A stretch of DNA of 64,000 bases, from assembly GCA_965216695.1 (NCBI GenBank), contig OZ244212.1, forward strand, positions 62,001 through 126,000, in the 5' to 3' direction. Source of the DNA: G965216695 sp965216695 (GTDB lineage Bacteria > Pseudomonadota > Gammaproteobacteria > Pseudomonadales > Azotimanducaceae). Shown here in pieces: positions 44,513 through 55,065 of this stretch (the stretch's first letter is position 1; every line of letters begins with the position of its first letter). Below the pieces are notes generated by a model. That model saw only the letters and a list, made by a program, of their open reading frames with translations, made no database searches and was not told the DNA's origin. Position numbers and translations under genes: made by a program.

Positions 44513-45123
44513 ATTCTCCGCGGCTCTGCCTCTTCTCCCGAGCGCCGGAGCGCGGCAAGGTCAAGACTCGCCTGGCACGCGCCATTGGCGAGGACGCGGC
44601 CCTTGATGCGCACCAGCGATTGACCGAGTGGGCCCTTGAGCGGTTTGCGCACACCGCGGATCTTCGCGTTGAACTCTGGCTTGCGGGCAATTGCGCAATG
44701 TCGCGCGTCCGGCAGTGGGGCGATCGATTCCGCGTGCCTATTCATCCACAGGTTGGTGACGATCTCGGACAACGGATGTTCCATGCGCTTACGCACGAAA
44801 CAGGCAGTGCGATGATTTTGGGTTGCGATTGTCCTGCTGTGGATCGACCCTACGTTCTGGATGCAGTCGCTGCGTTGCGTCGTTCTGATCTTGTGGTCGG
44901 GCCCGCAGAAGACGGCGGTTACGTGCTGATCGGGCAGAATCAGCCGGAAGCGGAACTCTTTCACGAAATGCGCTGGGGAAGCGACCGCGTTCTGGCGGTG
45001 ACATTGGAAAGGGCGACTCGGTTGAGCTTGCGCGTCACGACGCTTGCAACCGCCTGGGACGTCGACGACGCTCAGGACTGGTCCCGCGCATGCGCCGCGT
45101 TCCCGATACTCAAAGCGCGTTAG
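44509..45123 (+). CDS. TIGR04282-type glycosyltransferase-like protein (rSAM/selenodomain-associated transferase 1)
   Basis: A 204-residue protein of the DUF2064/TIGR04282 group: start FSRAPERGKVKTRLARAIGEDAAL, then LGQRMFHAL, ILGCDCPAVDRPYV, VVGPAEDGGYVLIG and an end WDVDDAQDW. The fold is nucleotide-diphospho-sugar transferase-like. The GTG start overlaps the preceding stop, so both proteins act together; the pair often occurs in selenium- or rSAM-related loci, though none of those genes is here. Confidence 0.85.
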   Translation: MNSPRLCLFSRAPERGKVKTRLARAIGEDAALDAHQRLTEWALERFAHTADLRVELWLAGNCAMSRVRQWGDRFRVPIHPQVGDDLGQRMFHALTHETGSAMILGCDCPAVDRPYVLDAVAALRRSDLVVGPAEDGGYVLIGQNQPEAELFHEMRWGSDRVLAVTLERATRLSLRVTTLATAWDVDDAQDWSRACAAFPILKAR

Positions 45124-45145
45124 CGGACCAACTCCGAGGAATCGG

Positions 45146-45907
45146 TCACGATTCGTGCCGCGTGGCCCGGTTGACCGCCGGGGCGCGGGCGATCGTTTGG
45201 ATGAACTGCTCGAGTCGTCGCCGGTCGGTGACGCTCATCGCGTTGAATTCGATCCCGCAGAACACCGCACCCTTCTTCTTGTCGAAGTGGGCGTGTCGGA
45301 CAATGGCCTCTGCGGAAATCTTCAACAGATCACGAATTGCCAGTTCGCAATGCGCGACGGGTTCGTCGATTTCCAACGGTGGCTTTACAGGACCGTCAAA
45401 GAGTGCCCGGCATCCGCCGGCAGAGATGTCGATGACCTGTCCGCTCACCGGTGTTTTCCGATGCAGAATCACGTGCGCGCCCTCCGTTCCAACACGCAGC
45501 GGCAGCTGAAATCTGCGCGTGCGACGCTGCTGTTGAAACAGCAGATGGTCGGGCAAGGGCACGTGAAAGTAGGGCACGCCTCGCTCGGACTCGGACTTCA
45601 CGACCTGAGCACGGTCGATGAACATGTACAGACCGCGTGAGCGGCCCACCAGCGCAAAAGGTGTTCCGGCATTCAGTTGTGCCATGCCGTTGCGGGGCTG
45701 AATGTCTTCGAGCAGAAAGACGCCTTCCCACACATCCAGAATCTTGGCATGGAATAACGTGGAATCGCCGTCGAAGCGGATTTCGACGGACGCACGAAGA
45801 TCCCGGATGATCGTGAGCGCCCGGCGTACGTCGGCTTCAGCGGTAATGTACCCACTGTCGACGGACGCCTGCGCCTCGGCGATTGGATCGGGATAGGAGG
45901 AGGCCAT
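45146..45907 (-). CDS. YcgR-type PilZ domain protein (c-di-GMP receptor)
   Basis: A 253-residue protein with a YcgR-N-like domain (about residues 20-120) and a C-terminal PilZ domain. The c-di-GMP binding motif RxxxR is RRTRRFQLPLR (near residue 128), and the second motif is DISAGGCRALF. YcgR proteins brake the flagellar motor or regulate envelope processes when c-di-GMP is high. Since type IV pilus genes are in the window, pilus control is possible. It follows the suf operon on the same strand, 93 bases after sufE. Confidence 0.85.
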   Translation of the reverse strand: MASSYPDPIAEAQASVDSGYITAEADVRRALTIIRDLRASVEIRFDGDSTLFHAKILDVWEGVFLLEDIQPRNGMAQLNAGTPFALVGRSRGLYMFIDRAQVVKSESERGVPYFHVPLPDHLLFQQQRRTRRFQLPLRVGTEGAHVILHRKTPVSGQVIDISAGGCRALFDGPVKPPLEIDEPVAHCELAIRDLLKISAEAIVRHAHFDKKKGAVFCGIEFNAMSVTDRRRLEQFIQTIARAPAVNRATRHES

Positions 45908-46000
45908 CCCCCATTATTTCCCGGTCCCCGTTGTCAGAACGTTAACTGTTCCCTTGCCGGGTGATCGCGATCACCGAAGTGTGAACCCGCGCACGCGGAT

Positions 46001-46414
46001 TCAGCAGGCCACAGCCTCGTCGGCCGCGGCGTGCACGCGCTGGATCATGGCCCGCAAGCCGTTCCCGCGGGTCGGGCTCAAGTGCTGCAGCAGGTCCAGC
46101 TCTTCGAAGGTGGCCAGCAGATCCGTGGCGCGAATCTCCGCCGCGGTGCGACCCTGGACGGCAGCCAGCACAATGGCGATCAGACCCCGAACGATGTGGG
46201 CGTCGCTGTCCAGGGCAAAGGTCATGTGCTGAACGTCGTGGTTCGTCACGGTCATCCACACCTGACTCTGGCAGCCGCGAACGAGATTGGCGTCGACTCG
46301 ATATTCGTCGGGATAGTCGGGCAGTTCACGCCCCAGATCGATCACGAATCGATAGCGCGACTCCCAGTCGTCCAGAAACGCCATTGTTTCGCGGATATCG
46401 TCGAGTGACGTCAA
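46001..46414 (-). CDS. sufE: SufE, sulfur acceptor for SufS
   Basis: A 137-residue SufE with the persulfide-accepting Cys48 in VRGCQSQVW and the conserved EYRVDANLVRGC block. It takes sulfur from SufS and passes it to SufBCD. It ends the suf operon and overlaps sufT by four bases. Confidence 0.94.
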   Translation of the reverse strand: MTSLDDIRETMAFLDDWESRYRFVIDLGRELPDYPDEYRVDANLVRGCQSQVWMTVTNHDVQHMTFALDSDAHIVRGLIAIVLAAVQGRTAAEIRATDLLATFEELDLLQHLSPTRGNGLRAMIQRVHAAADEAVAC

Positions 46415-46935
46415 AACAGACCCAGTTCGAGCTGCGCTTCCTCGGACATTCTCTCGCGCGACCAGGGCGGATCGAATACCAGTTCCACATTCACCGTTTC
46501 GACGAAGGGCACCATCGCGACGCGTTGTTCCACGTCGCGGACAAGCACGGGACCCATCCCGCAGCCCGGTGCGGTGAGCGTCATACGGACGTCCACGCGC
46601 GTGCCGACAACGTCGACGTCGTAGATCAGTCCGAGGTCCACGATGTTCACCGGAATCTCGGGGTCGTAAACGCTCGCCAGCGCTTCCGTGACCTGCTCTA
46701 CGGACACGGCCCCGTCCGCGGGTGGATCAAACTCGAGGGGTTTGGCCACGAAACCGAGCGCGTCGGCGTCCGCAGCATCAATTCGTGCCATATTGCCATT
46801 AACGACGATGGTGTAATTACCGCCTAACGCCTGCGTCAACGTTACGAACGTACCTTCCCGAACCGTCATCGGATCGCCGGTAGGCACCAGGCGCGCATCC
46901 ACATCGCGGAGCAGAGGCAGCAGTTTACGTTCCAT
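46411..46935 (-). CDS. sufT: SufT, MIP18-type Fe-S cluster maturation protein
   Basis: A 174-residue SufT. The N-terminal domain is the SufT-specific LLRDVDARLVPTGDPMTVREGTFVTLTQALGG; the C-terminal MIP18/DUF59 domain includes LASVYDPEIPVNIVDLGLIYDV and the cysteine of LTAPGCGMGP. It helps deliver Fe-S clusters to target proteins. Starts five bases after sufA. Confidence 0.93.
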   Translation of the reverse strand: MERKLLPLLRDVDARLVPTGDPMTVREGTFVTLTQALGGNYTIVVNGNMARIDAADADALGFVAKPLEFDPPADGAVSVEQVTEALASVYDPEIPVNIVDLGLIYDVDVVGTRVDVRMTLTAPGCGMGPVLVRDVEQRVAMVPFVETVNVELVFDPPWSRERMSEEAQLELGLF

Positions 46936-46940
46936 TCCAG

Positions 46941-47312
46941 TCAGGCGGATGCGATCGAAAAGCTCTCGCCGCAGCCGCAGTGGCTCTCGGCATTGGGGTT
47001 CTTGAATTGCAGCGTGGAGTTTAGGCCACTGACGACCAGATCGATTTCGGTACCGCCCACGAAGGCGATGTCGGGTTTGCCCACATAGAGCGCAAACTCG
47101 CCCTCCACGTCGAAGCGCACGTCGTCGTCGAGGGGCTCGTCGATATAGTCGAGCGTGTACATGAAACCGTTGCAGCCGCTTTCCTTGACCCCGAGCCGAA
47201 TATGCTGCTGACCTGTGTTCGCCAGCTGCTGTGCAATGTGCGCACGCGCCGGCGCCGTCACTCGGACCGGATCGGGAGAGACGGTTTCGGGATCGTAGGT
47301 AGACACGCTCAT
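46941..47312 (-). CDS. sufA: SufA/A-type Fe-S cluster carrier
   Basis: A 123-residue A-type carrier with the three cluster-binding cysteines Cys47 (ESGCNGF), Cys112 and Cys114 (SHCGCGESF). The first residues resemble ErpA/IscA length. It accepts clusters from SufBCD and transfers them to apoproteins. Confidence 0.94.
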   Translation of the reverse strand: MSVSTYDPETVSPDPVRVTAPARAHIAQQLANTGQQHIRLGVKESGCNGFMYTLDYIDEPLDDDVRFDVEGEFALYVGKPDIAFVGGTEIDLVVSGLNSTLQFKNPNAESHCGCGESFSIASA

Positions 47313-47352
47313 CAGCTTACTCCATGCAGGCTTTAGGATTGGACACCACGAG

Positions 47353-48564
47353 TTACAGAAATTCCTTCGTCTTGTGGATGCCTTCGACCAGTCGATTCAC
47401 GTCGCGTTCGGTATTGTAGAACGAAAACGACGCGCGAACGGTGCCGGGTATCGCTAACCGCTCCATAAGCGGCATCGCACAGTGGTGGCCGGTTCGTACC
47501 GCGATCCCCTGCTGGTCGAGAAGGGTGCCTACGTCGTGAGGGTGCGCGCCGGCCACGTTGAACGAAACGGCACCGGTACGCGTGCTCGGCTCGCCGACGA
47601 GGCGCACGCCGTCGATCTGTTTGAGTTGGCTGACGGCGAGTTGCAGCAGCTTGGCCTCCTGCGCGAGCAGTGCTGCAAACGGGATGTCGTCGAGGTAGTC
47701 GATCGCTGCTTTCAGACCCACGATGCCCGCAATGTGAGGCGTTCCGGCTTCGAAGCGGTAGGGCGCTTTCTGATAGGTGCTTGACTGGAGTGACACATGT
47801 TCAATCATCTCTCCGCCGCCGAGCATCGGTGGCAGCGCGTCCAACAACTCGCGCTTTCCGTACAGCACGCCGATCCCAGTCGGCCCGAACATCTTGTGCC
47901 CCGAGAACGCGTAGAAATCGCAATCCAGCGCTTGCACGTCGACGGTGCCATGCTGCATGGCCTGGGCGCCGTCGATCAGTACGCGGGCTCCGGCACGGTG
48001 CGCGTCAGCGACAATCTGTTCGACAGGGTTGCGGGTTCCGAGCGCGTTGGACACATGGCCAACGGTCACAATCCGGGTGCGCTCATTCAATGCAGATTCA
48101 AACGCATCCAGACGGAGATCACCGTAATCATCGATATCGATCGCGCGGATCACCGCCCCGGTACGCGCGGCGAGCATCTGCCACGGTACGATGTTTGAGT
48201 GATGTTCCAGTACGGTCAGCAGGATCTCGTCGCCGGTACGGAGCTCGCCGGTCAGTCCGTGCGCGACGATGTTGATCGCCTCGGTCGTTCCGCGGGTGAA
48301 CACGATGCTCTCGACGTCGGCCGCGTTGATGTGCGCGCGGACGGTTTCTCTACAGGCCTCTAACGCGCGCGTAGCTTCGTCCGCGAGGTAGTGGGCCGCG
48401 CGGTGCACGTTGCTGTTGATCGATCGATAGTACTCGCTGATTGCATCGATCACCGGCGTGGGTTTTTGCGTTGTGGCTGCGTTGTCGAGGTATACCAGTT
48501 CGCGCCCGCGCACTTCGCGTTGGAGAATCGGGAAGTCGCCCCGGATGTCGCGTTCCACGTTCAT
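47353..48564 (-). CDS. sufS: SufS cysteine desulfurase
   Basis: A 403-residue group II PLP cysteine desulfurase: VYLDNAATTQKPTPVIDA start, ETIRGTTEAIN-like FTRGTTEAINIVAHGL, PLP lysine in FYAFSGHKMFGPTGIG, and the active cysteine loop VRTGHHCAMPLM. It supplies persulfide to SufE. The ATG overlaps the sufD stop. Confidence 0.95.
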   Translation of the reverse strand: MNVERDIRGDFPILQREVRGRELVYLDNAATTQKPTPVIDAISEYYRSINSNVHRAAHYLADEATRALEACRETVRAHINAADVESIVFTRGTTEAINIVAHGLTGELRTGDEILLTVLEHHSNIVPWQMLAARTGAVIRAIDIDDYGDLRLDAFESALNERTRIVTVGHVSNALGTRNPVEQIVADAHRAGARVLIDGAQAMQHGTVDVQALDCDFYAFSGHKMFGPTGIGVLYGKRELLDALPPMLGGGEMIEHVSLQSSTYQKAPYRFEAGTPHIAGIVGLKAAIDYLDDIPFAALLAQEAKLLQLAVSQLKQIDGVRLVGEPSTRTGAVSFNVAGAHPHDVGTLLDQQGIAVRTGHHCAMPLMERLAIPGTVRASFSFYNTERDVNRLVEGIHKTKEFL

Positions 48565-49673
48565 TCCAGCAGCTCCGCAATGCGTGGATTCAGCCAGTCT
48601 CTGGCGTCGTCGGAGGCGCATTGCAGCAGGAACGCGCGACACAGCATCAGGCGTGCGTCGTGTTCGGGGATGCCGCGTGTGCGGCACAGGAACATCTGGT
48701 CTTCGTCGAGCCGTCCAACGGTGGCGCCGTGCGAACAACTCACGTCATCGTTGTAGATCTCGAGCTCGGGCTTGGTATTGATCTCTGCATTGGCGTGCAG
48801 CGCAATGTTGCGATTGGTCAGATGCGCGTCCGTCCGCGCAGCCCCCGGGTGAATGTGTATGCGGCCGTTGAACGCGGCCCTAGAGCCTTCCGTTGCGATA
48901 CCGTGAAAGCGCTGTGCACTGTGGCCTCCGCGGCCTATGTGATCGATCGCGATCTGTTGATCGAGGCGCGTGTCCCGAGTTCCTACGAAGGTTCCGTCTA
49001 GCGCCGCCCGCGTGTCGTTACCCTCCAGATCGAGCTGCGTTTCCCAACGCCGGGCCCGCGCGCCCCGCGTGTGGACCTGCGCCGTGTAGCTTGCTCCGTC
49101 CGCAAGCGTCACGTGCGTGAGCCGCCAGTCGACAAGATCGCAACGCCAGTCGAGTAGTTCATGGCGGATGCTCGCGGCTGCGCCCGCATCAATGATCAGC
49201 ACGCGCGACGATGCGTCCTCGGATCCTTCGCGTGTTTCGGTGATGTCGGCCGTTGCACCTTTGCCGACTTCAACGTAGAGCACGGCGTTCGGCGGCGCGA
49301 GCGTCAGGTCGATCCGCTGGGTGTCTCCCGCGGGCACTACAAAGCGAAGCAGCGGCGCGGTGGTGGCCAGTACGGCAACCAGTGGATATCGAGGATTACG
49401 TGCAATCTCCACAAGCCGTTCGTGAATGCGTGTGCGTTCCTCCGATGTTGCCGGCATAGCGCTTTCCGGAACCGCCTCCGGACCCGGCATGCCTGGGCTC
49501 GCGTTCAATAACGCGCCGTACTCTTGAATTCGTGAATACTTCCAGTGCTCTCGGGTTACTGGTGAATCGGCCGCACCGGTCAGGCACGCCTGGTAGCGGC
49601 GCCGGAGGTCGGTATCAACATCGCGAGGGAGATCGGCGGCCGCCGTCACGAGAGCGTCTGTCAGCGCGTTCAT
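48561..49673 (-). CDS. sufD: SufD, Fe-S scaffold subunit
   Basis: A 370-residue SufD with the beta-helix core (right-handed parallel helix, residues about 130-330) and the SufBD C-terminal SHGATVGRLDEDQMFLCRTRGIPEHDARLMLCRAFLLQ. It forms SufBC2D with SufB and SufC. Overlaps sufC by four bases. Confidence 0.94.
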   Translation of the reverse strand: MNALTDALVTAAADLPRDVDTDLRRRYQACLTGAADSPVTREHWKYSRIQEYGALLNASPGMPGPEAVPESAMPATSEERTRIHERLVEIARNPRYPLVAVLATTAPLLRFVVPAGDTQRIDLTLAPPNAVLYVEVGKGATADITETREGSEDASSRVLIIDAGAAASIRHELLDWRCDLVDWRLTHVTLADGASYTAQVHTRGARARRWETQLDLEGNDTRAALDGTFVGTRDTRLDQQIAIDHIGRGGHSAQRFHGIATEGSRAAFNGRIHIHPGAARTDAHLTNRNIALHANAEINTKPELEIYNDDVSCSHGATVGRLDEDQMFLCRTRGIPEHDARLMLCRAFLLQCASDDARDWLNPRIAELLE

Positions 49674-50424
49674 GCGCCCAGCCAGCCGTATCCCCGGGCT
49701 TCCAGCTCACGCGCCAGCTCTTTCGGGCCGCTGTGAACGATCTTGCCGCCCGCTAGAACGTGGACACGATCTGGCTCAATGTAGTCCAGTAAGCGCTGAT
49801 AGTGGGTAATCACCAAGACCGCCTTTGTGGGGTCATGAAAGCCGTTTACGCCGCGCGCAACCACCTTGAGCGCATCGATATCGAGCCCGGAATCTGTTTC
49901 GTCGAGAATCATGAAGGTTGGATCCAGAAGCAGCATCTGCAGGATCTCATTGCGTTTTTTCTCGCCGCCGGAGAAATCTTCGTTGACGCCGCGCTTAAGG
50001 AATTCGACGTCGAGTTCGAGTTCTGTGGCGATGCCGCGCACCTTCTTCATGAACTCGACGGTAGGCAGGGGGTCTCTGCCGGTAGCCTTGTGGTGACTGT
50101 CCAACGCGGCTTTCAGAAACTCCATGTTGCTGACACCGGGAATTTCTACCGGGTATTGAAACGCCAGAAACACGCCCTGATGCGCACGTTCTTCCGGCGT
50201 TAATGTGAGAATGTCTACGCCGTCCACGAGGGCACGGCCACCGCGAACCTCGTACTCGGGCTGGCCCGCGAGTACATTGGCAAGCGTGCTTTTTCCCGAA
50301 CCGTTCGGTCCCATGATCGCGTGAATTTCACCACGCTCGATCGACAACGAACAACCGTTCAGAATGACGTTGTCGCCGGAACCGACAACCAGATCCTGAA
50401 TGTCAACGAAAGGGCGGGTGTCAC

Positions 50425-50428
<4 letters not shown>
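49670..50428 (-). CDS. sufC: SufC, Fe-S assembly ATPase
   Basis: A 252-residue ABC-type ATPase: Walker A GPNGSGKST, Q-loop FLAFQYPVEIPGV, signature FSGGEKKRNEI, Walker B MLLLDPTFMILDETDSGLD. It drives conformational change of SufB-SufD. The ATG at 50428 overlaps sufB (ATGA); the open frame extends further but SufC families start here. Confidence 0.96.
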
Positions 50429-51912
<1,484 letters not shown>

Positions 51913-51941
51913 GGTATCTGTCGGGCAGTGGGATTGGAGGA

Positions 51942-51995
51942 ATTGTAACCGGGCGCGTTCGGCGAATACCAGACTAAAACAGTCGGAATTACTGT
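51942..51995 (-). promoter_or_regulatory. Candidate sufB promoter and short dyad
   Basis: On the minus strand a TACAAT -10 element (bases 51942-51947) lies about 30 bases before the sufB start, with a weak -35 (TGGTAT) at an 18-base spacer. Just upstream ACAGT-N7-ACTGT (51979-51995) is a short inverted repeat, perhaps an operator. Seen by eye only. Confidence 0.35.
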
Positions 51996-52058
51996 CCCGA
52001 CGGACGCGGCTGGTTTACCATCCGCGCTGCTCAATCGCCCGGTCCTCTGGATACCGCC

Positions 52059-52694
52059 ATGCCAAAGCTCGAACGGATACCCGAAGCCCACGTTTATCGG
52101 GCGTACGGCGTTTACCTGATGCGGTCTCAACACCGCCTGATCCGACGATTAAAGAAGGTGTACACCCCATCGGTACATGGCCACAAAACCTGGAATGCGA
52201 GCTTTCTGCTGATGGACTACCTCGAGGAGCGACCGATCGGTCGCGGTTCGCGCGTGCTGGAAGTCGGCTGCGGCTGGGGCCCCGGTTCGGTGTTCTGTGC
52301 ATCACGGTTCGGTGCGGACGTCACCGCCATCGACATCGACGAGGAGGTGTTTCCGTTCATGGACGTACTCGCCGCGCTGAATGATGTGACGGTGGCGTCG
52401 AAGGTCACGCGGTTCGAGAAGCTCAACGATGAGTATCTGGCGAATTTCGACACGCTGATCGCAAGTGACATCTGTTTCTGGGACAGTCTGGTGAAGCCGC
52501 TCCGCGGATTGATCAAGCGCGCGCTCAGCGCGGGCGTACAGCGCGTCATCATCACCGATCCGGGCCGCCCGACGTTCTACGAGCTGTGCGATGCGCTCGC
52601 GAAGAAACACTACGTGGAACTCAGCGAATGGTACGCGACGCAACCCAAGTATTTCGAAGGGGAAGTTGTTGAAGTGCGCGCCGCGGCAGACTGA
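52059..52694 (+). CDS. Class I SAM-dependent methyltransferase
   Basis: A 211-residue methyltransferase with SAM motif I VLEVGCGWGPGSVFCA, motif II VTAIDIDEEV, and a DICFWDSLV stretch in the region of motif IV. It lacks the substrate signatures I know, so the target is unknown. Divergent from sufB with 146 bases between, convergent with the envelope-machine operon. No signal peptide. Confidence 0.78.
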   Translation: MPKLERIPEAHVYRAYGVYLMRSQHRLIRRLKKVYTPSVHGHKTWNASFLLMDYLEERPIGRGSRVLEVGCGWGPGSVFCASRFGADVTAIDIDEEVFPFMDVLAALNDVTVASKVTRFEKLNDEYLANFDTLIASDICFWDSLVKPLRGLIKRALSAGVQRVIITDPGRPTFYELCDALAKKHYVELSEWYATQPKYFEGEVVEVRAAAD

Positions 52695-52719
52695 CTGAAT
52701 CGATCTTTAGCGGATGGCG

Positions 52720-53397
52720 CTAGGCGTCGTTATTAAGAAACGATTTGAGCTGGGACGCGAGTGACGCGCACGCTTGCGGCCGGACGCGGGCAATGATGGG
52801 AACCGGCACCACGATCGCCGGCATGTAGCTGGTGCCGACGGCTTCGGAACTCACCTTACCTACCTGCTTGCCCGACCGTACGTCCCAGATGGACGCCTCA
52901 TAGGAGGAGTCATTCTCCCACGTCAGAAAGCCGAAGCAGCCGCCGCCGGCGGTGCTGACCGTGCACGACATGGACCCGGACGACTCGGTCCGACGCGTCG
53001 AACCCTCGACCCAGACCACGTACTTGATTCCAATCTCTTCCAAACGTCGGGCGAGCGTGGGCTGCGCGATCATCTCCGGAAGGTCGCGGGCGTTGACCGG
53101 TGCGGTCCGCGGCTCGAACCAGGGGAAGAGCGCGTCCATGAATGCCCGTTCCGGCATGACCGGGATGGCCTGTCTACCGTTGCCGACCCGGTCCCCAATA
53201 CAGGAGATGAAATTCAGCTCCGTTTCGCCGGTACTCGGTCGATTGCGGCGCCCCAAGACAACGATCGAATCGCGATCGTTCATCGTTGTGTGCGCTTCCC
53301 GCACTTCCTGCACGGTTGCTGTTACGCACCCCTGCAACAGTGCGCTCAAACCCAGCCAAGCTACGATGGCCGCTGGCCGGTAGCGCACGATAATCAT
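52720..53397 (-). CDS. Lipoprotein of the proton-channel/VWA operon, last gene
   Basis: A 225-residue lipoprotein; lipobox LLQGC with Cys24. The mature part contains AFMDALFPWFEPRTAPVN, a VWVEG strand and a C-terminal VPVPIIARVRPQACASLASQLKSFL. Four or more cysteines (CTVSTAGGGCFGF) may form disulfides. Resembles periplasmic/outer-membrane lipoproteins that report on unknown polymer binding, but I do not recognise the family. Its ATG overlaps the upstream gene stop (ATGA), so it is part of the operon. Confidence 0.75.
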   Translation of the reverse strand: MIIVRYRPAAIVAWLGLSALLQGCVTATVQEVREAHTTMNDRDSIVVLGRRNRPSTGETELNFISCIGDRVGNGRQAIPVMPERAFMDALFPWFEPRTAPVNARDLPEMIAQPTLARRLEEIGIKYVVWVEGSTRRTESSGSMSCTVSTAGGGCFGFLTWENDSSYEASIWDVRSGKQVGKVSSEAVGTSYMPAIVVPVPIIARVRPQACASLASQLKSFLNNDA

Positions 53398-54077
53398 GTG
53401 GTACTCCCGTCATTGCTCACTGTTGCCAGCCACGGCTTCACGATGGGGTTCGAACGAAACTGAATCGTGAAAAAGGCCATCGCATCCCGACACGCGTTCA
53501 ACGCAGCGCGCTCCAGGGCCAGATTCGTGGTTTGCATCGTATAGTTTTGCGCATTCGCTTTACCGTACGCAGTCAGCGGCCATTCGCCTACCAGCGTTCC
53601 CTGCTTGTCGAACAACTGAAACTGGTAACGGATCCAGACTTCGTAGAAGTTTGAGCGCGTTTGAGAGGGCATCGCAAACTGCATTTCCTCGATGCTCGGC
53701 ACGATGACGCCGTCAACCCCCTCGACAGCGCTCTCTGCGACTTCTTCATGCGCTTGAAACATGCCGGTGAACAGGTTCGTGAACATCAGCCGCTGCGCAG
53801 AGCCCACCGTAATGACGAACTCACCCTGCTGATCAAGCTTCTCCCGGTGCGCGTACTCGAGCAGTTCGGGTTTCAGAAACAGACCCATTCGCACCGGCAG
53901 CCGGTCCACGAGAGGTATAGGAAAGTCCGCTTCGACTTCGACGCTGGCGCCCCCGGAACAGCCGGCAAGTCCATGCGTAAATAGCACGATCACAAGCCCT
54001 GCGACGTTGCGGCAGGAGCGGAAGTTGCGGAAGCCTCGGGCGTTGCGTAAGCAGACCATGCCATCGAGCTTACTCAT
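53394..54077 (-). CDS. Lipoprotein of the proton-channel/VWA operon, second-last gene
   Basis: A 227-residue lipoprotein with a long Arg-rich leader and lipobox GLAGC (Cys40), followed by a Gly/Ser linker. The mature domain begins DFPIPLVDRLPVRMGLFL and contains YAHREKLDQQGEFVITVGSAQRLMFTNLFTGMF, VIVPSIEEMQFAMPSQTRSNFYEVWIRYQFQLFD and GKANAQN; this layout resembles short lipoproteins that combine a strand-helix core with a DUF-like pilus/outer membrane role, but I cannot assign a family. Overlaps the upstream VWA gene by eight bases. Confidence 0.75.
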   Translation of the reverse strand: MSKLDGMVCLRNARGFRNFRSCRNVAGLVIVLFTHGLAGCSGGASVEVEADFPIPLVDRLPVRMGLFLKPELLEYAHREKLDQQGEFVITVGSAQRLMFTNLFTGMFQAHEEVAESAVEGVDGVIVPSIEEMQFAMPSQTRSNFYEVWIRYQFQLFDKQGTLVGEWPLTAYGKANAQNYTMQTTNLALERAALNACRDAMAFFTIQFRSNPIVKPWLATVSNDGSTT

Positions 54078-55065
54078 ATTTTGTCAGCCCTACAAAGGTG
54101 CCGTCGTTGCGATAGGCCAGCTCGCGCATCAGTGCGGCGAACCGATAGACACGACCCGACGGACGATCGAGATACACCGGAAAGCCCACCGCATGAATGC
54201 GAACACGGCGTCGACCGCTGGCGTCGGCGACGTTGACCCGGTCGACCGCTTCCACGACTTCCTCGATGGAGTTTCCTGTGTAGTCATCACCGAAGACGTA
54301 TATGGAGATGCGCTTGTCGGGCGAATAGAACGTGTCTATTGCTGCTTGAATGCCTTCCACCGGGCTCGAATTGGAAAAAGGATTCCAGTTCTGTAACCGT
54401 TGCAGGATTGCGTTCCGGCGTCCGGGTGTGTCAGGAATCCACTGCCCCTGGTACTGACCGAACATGTAATCGCCCATATCGTTCATTACCTGAATGCCTT
54501 TCACCTGCGGATAGATCGCGAGCGTTTCGCGCACCTTGGTGAGCACCTGGCCCCAGGCTGCGTTGAACATACTTCCCGACGTGTCGATCACGAAGATGAT
54601 GTATTCGCTGTCGACCGGTATTCCGCCCACGAGTTCCGTGGTTCGGCGGAATCCAGCGCCGAGCAGTCGCTCCATTTCGTCGGTGAGTTCCTGCTTGGCC
54701 GCGGCCAACTCCTGACGTTCCGTCTGTTGTTTGGTGGCCAGATCGGCGGATGCATCGAATTGGCCGAGAATGCGCGTCAGTAGACGCTGCGCATCCGCCA
54801 ATTTCGTCAGGTCGTCATCGAGCTGCGCAGTGGTGTCCGCCAGTTGGCGCTGGAGCTCGCGTATCTGGCCGCGAATCTCAAACAGCGCCTGTTCGCGCCG
54901 GGCGACTTGGCCGTCCAGATCAATCGCTGTCTTTTCGAGCAGAATCGGCTCGACGGTCTTCGTGATCATCAACAGCAGGATGATTGCGCCAAATCCACAG
55001 CAGATGACGTCCAGAAAGGACACGCTGAATTCCTCCATCTGCCGGCGTCCGCGGGTACGGCTCAT
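54070..55065 (-). CDS. ExbD/TolR-like membrane protein with periplasmic VWA domain, copy 2
   Basis: A 331-residue protein. A basic cytoplasmic start is followed by one transmembrane helix, FSVSFLDVICCGFGAIILLLMI, whose first part (FLDV, Asp19) matches the proton-carrying Asp segment of ExbD/TolR (FIDVM, LLDVL). Residues 45-135 form a coiled coil. The C-terminal von Willebrand A domain starts at 155: FVIDTSGSMF with the MIDAS Asp161-x-Ser163-x-Ser165, then YVFGDDYTGNS. This is a B-type subunit of a MotA/TolQ/ExbB channel whose load-bearing domain is a metal-dependent VWA adhesion module. ATG 55065 overlaps the copy 1 stop. Confidence 0.85.
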   Translation of the reverse strand: MSRTRGRRQMEEFSVSFLDVICCGFGAIILLLMITKTVEPILLEKTAIDLDGQVARREQALFEIRGQIRELQRQLADTTAQLDDDLTKLADAQRLLTRILGQFDASADLATKQQTERQELAAAKQELTDEMERLLGAGFRRTTELVGGIPVDSEYIIFVIDTSGSMFNAAWGQVLTKVRETLAIYPQVKGIQVMNDMGDYMFGQYQGQWIPDTPGRRNAILQRLQNWNPFSNSSPVEGIQAAIDTFYSPDKRISIYVFGDDYTGNSIEEVVEAVDRVNVADASGRRRVRIHAVGFPVYLDRPSGRVYRFAALMRELAYRNDGTFVGLTKYE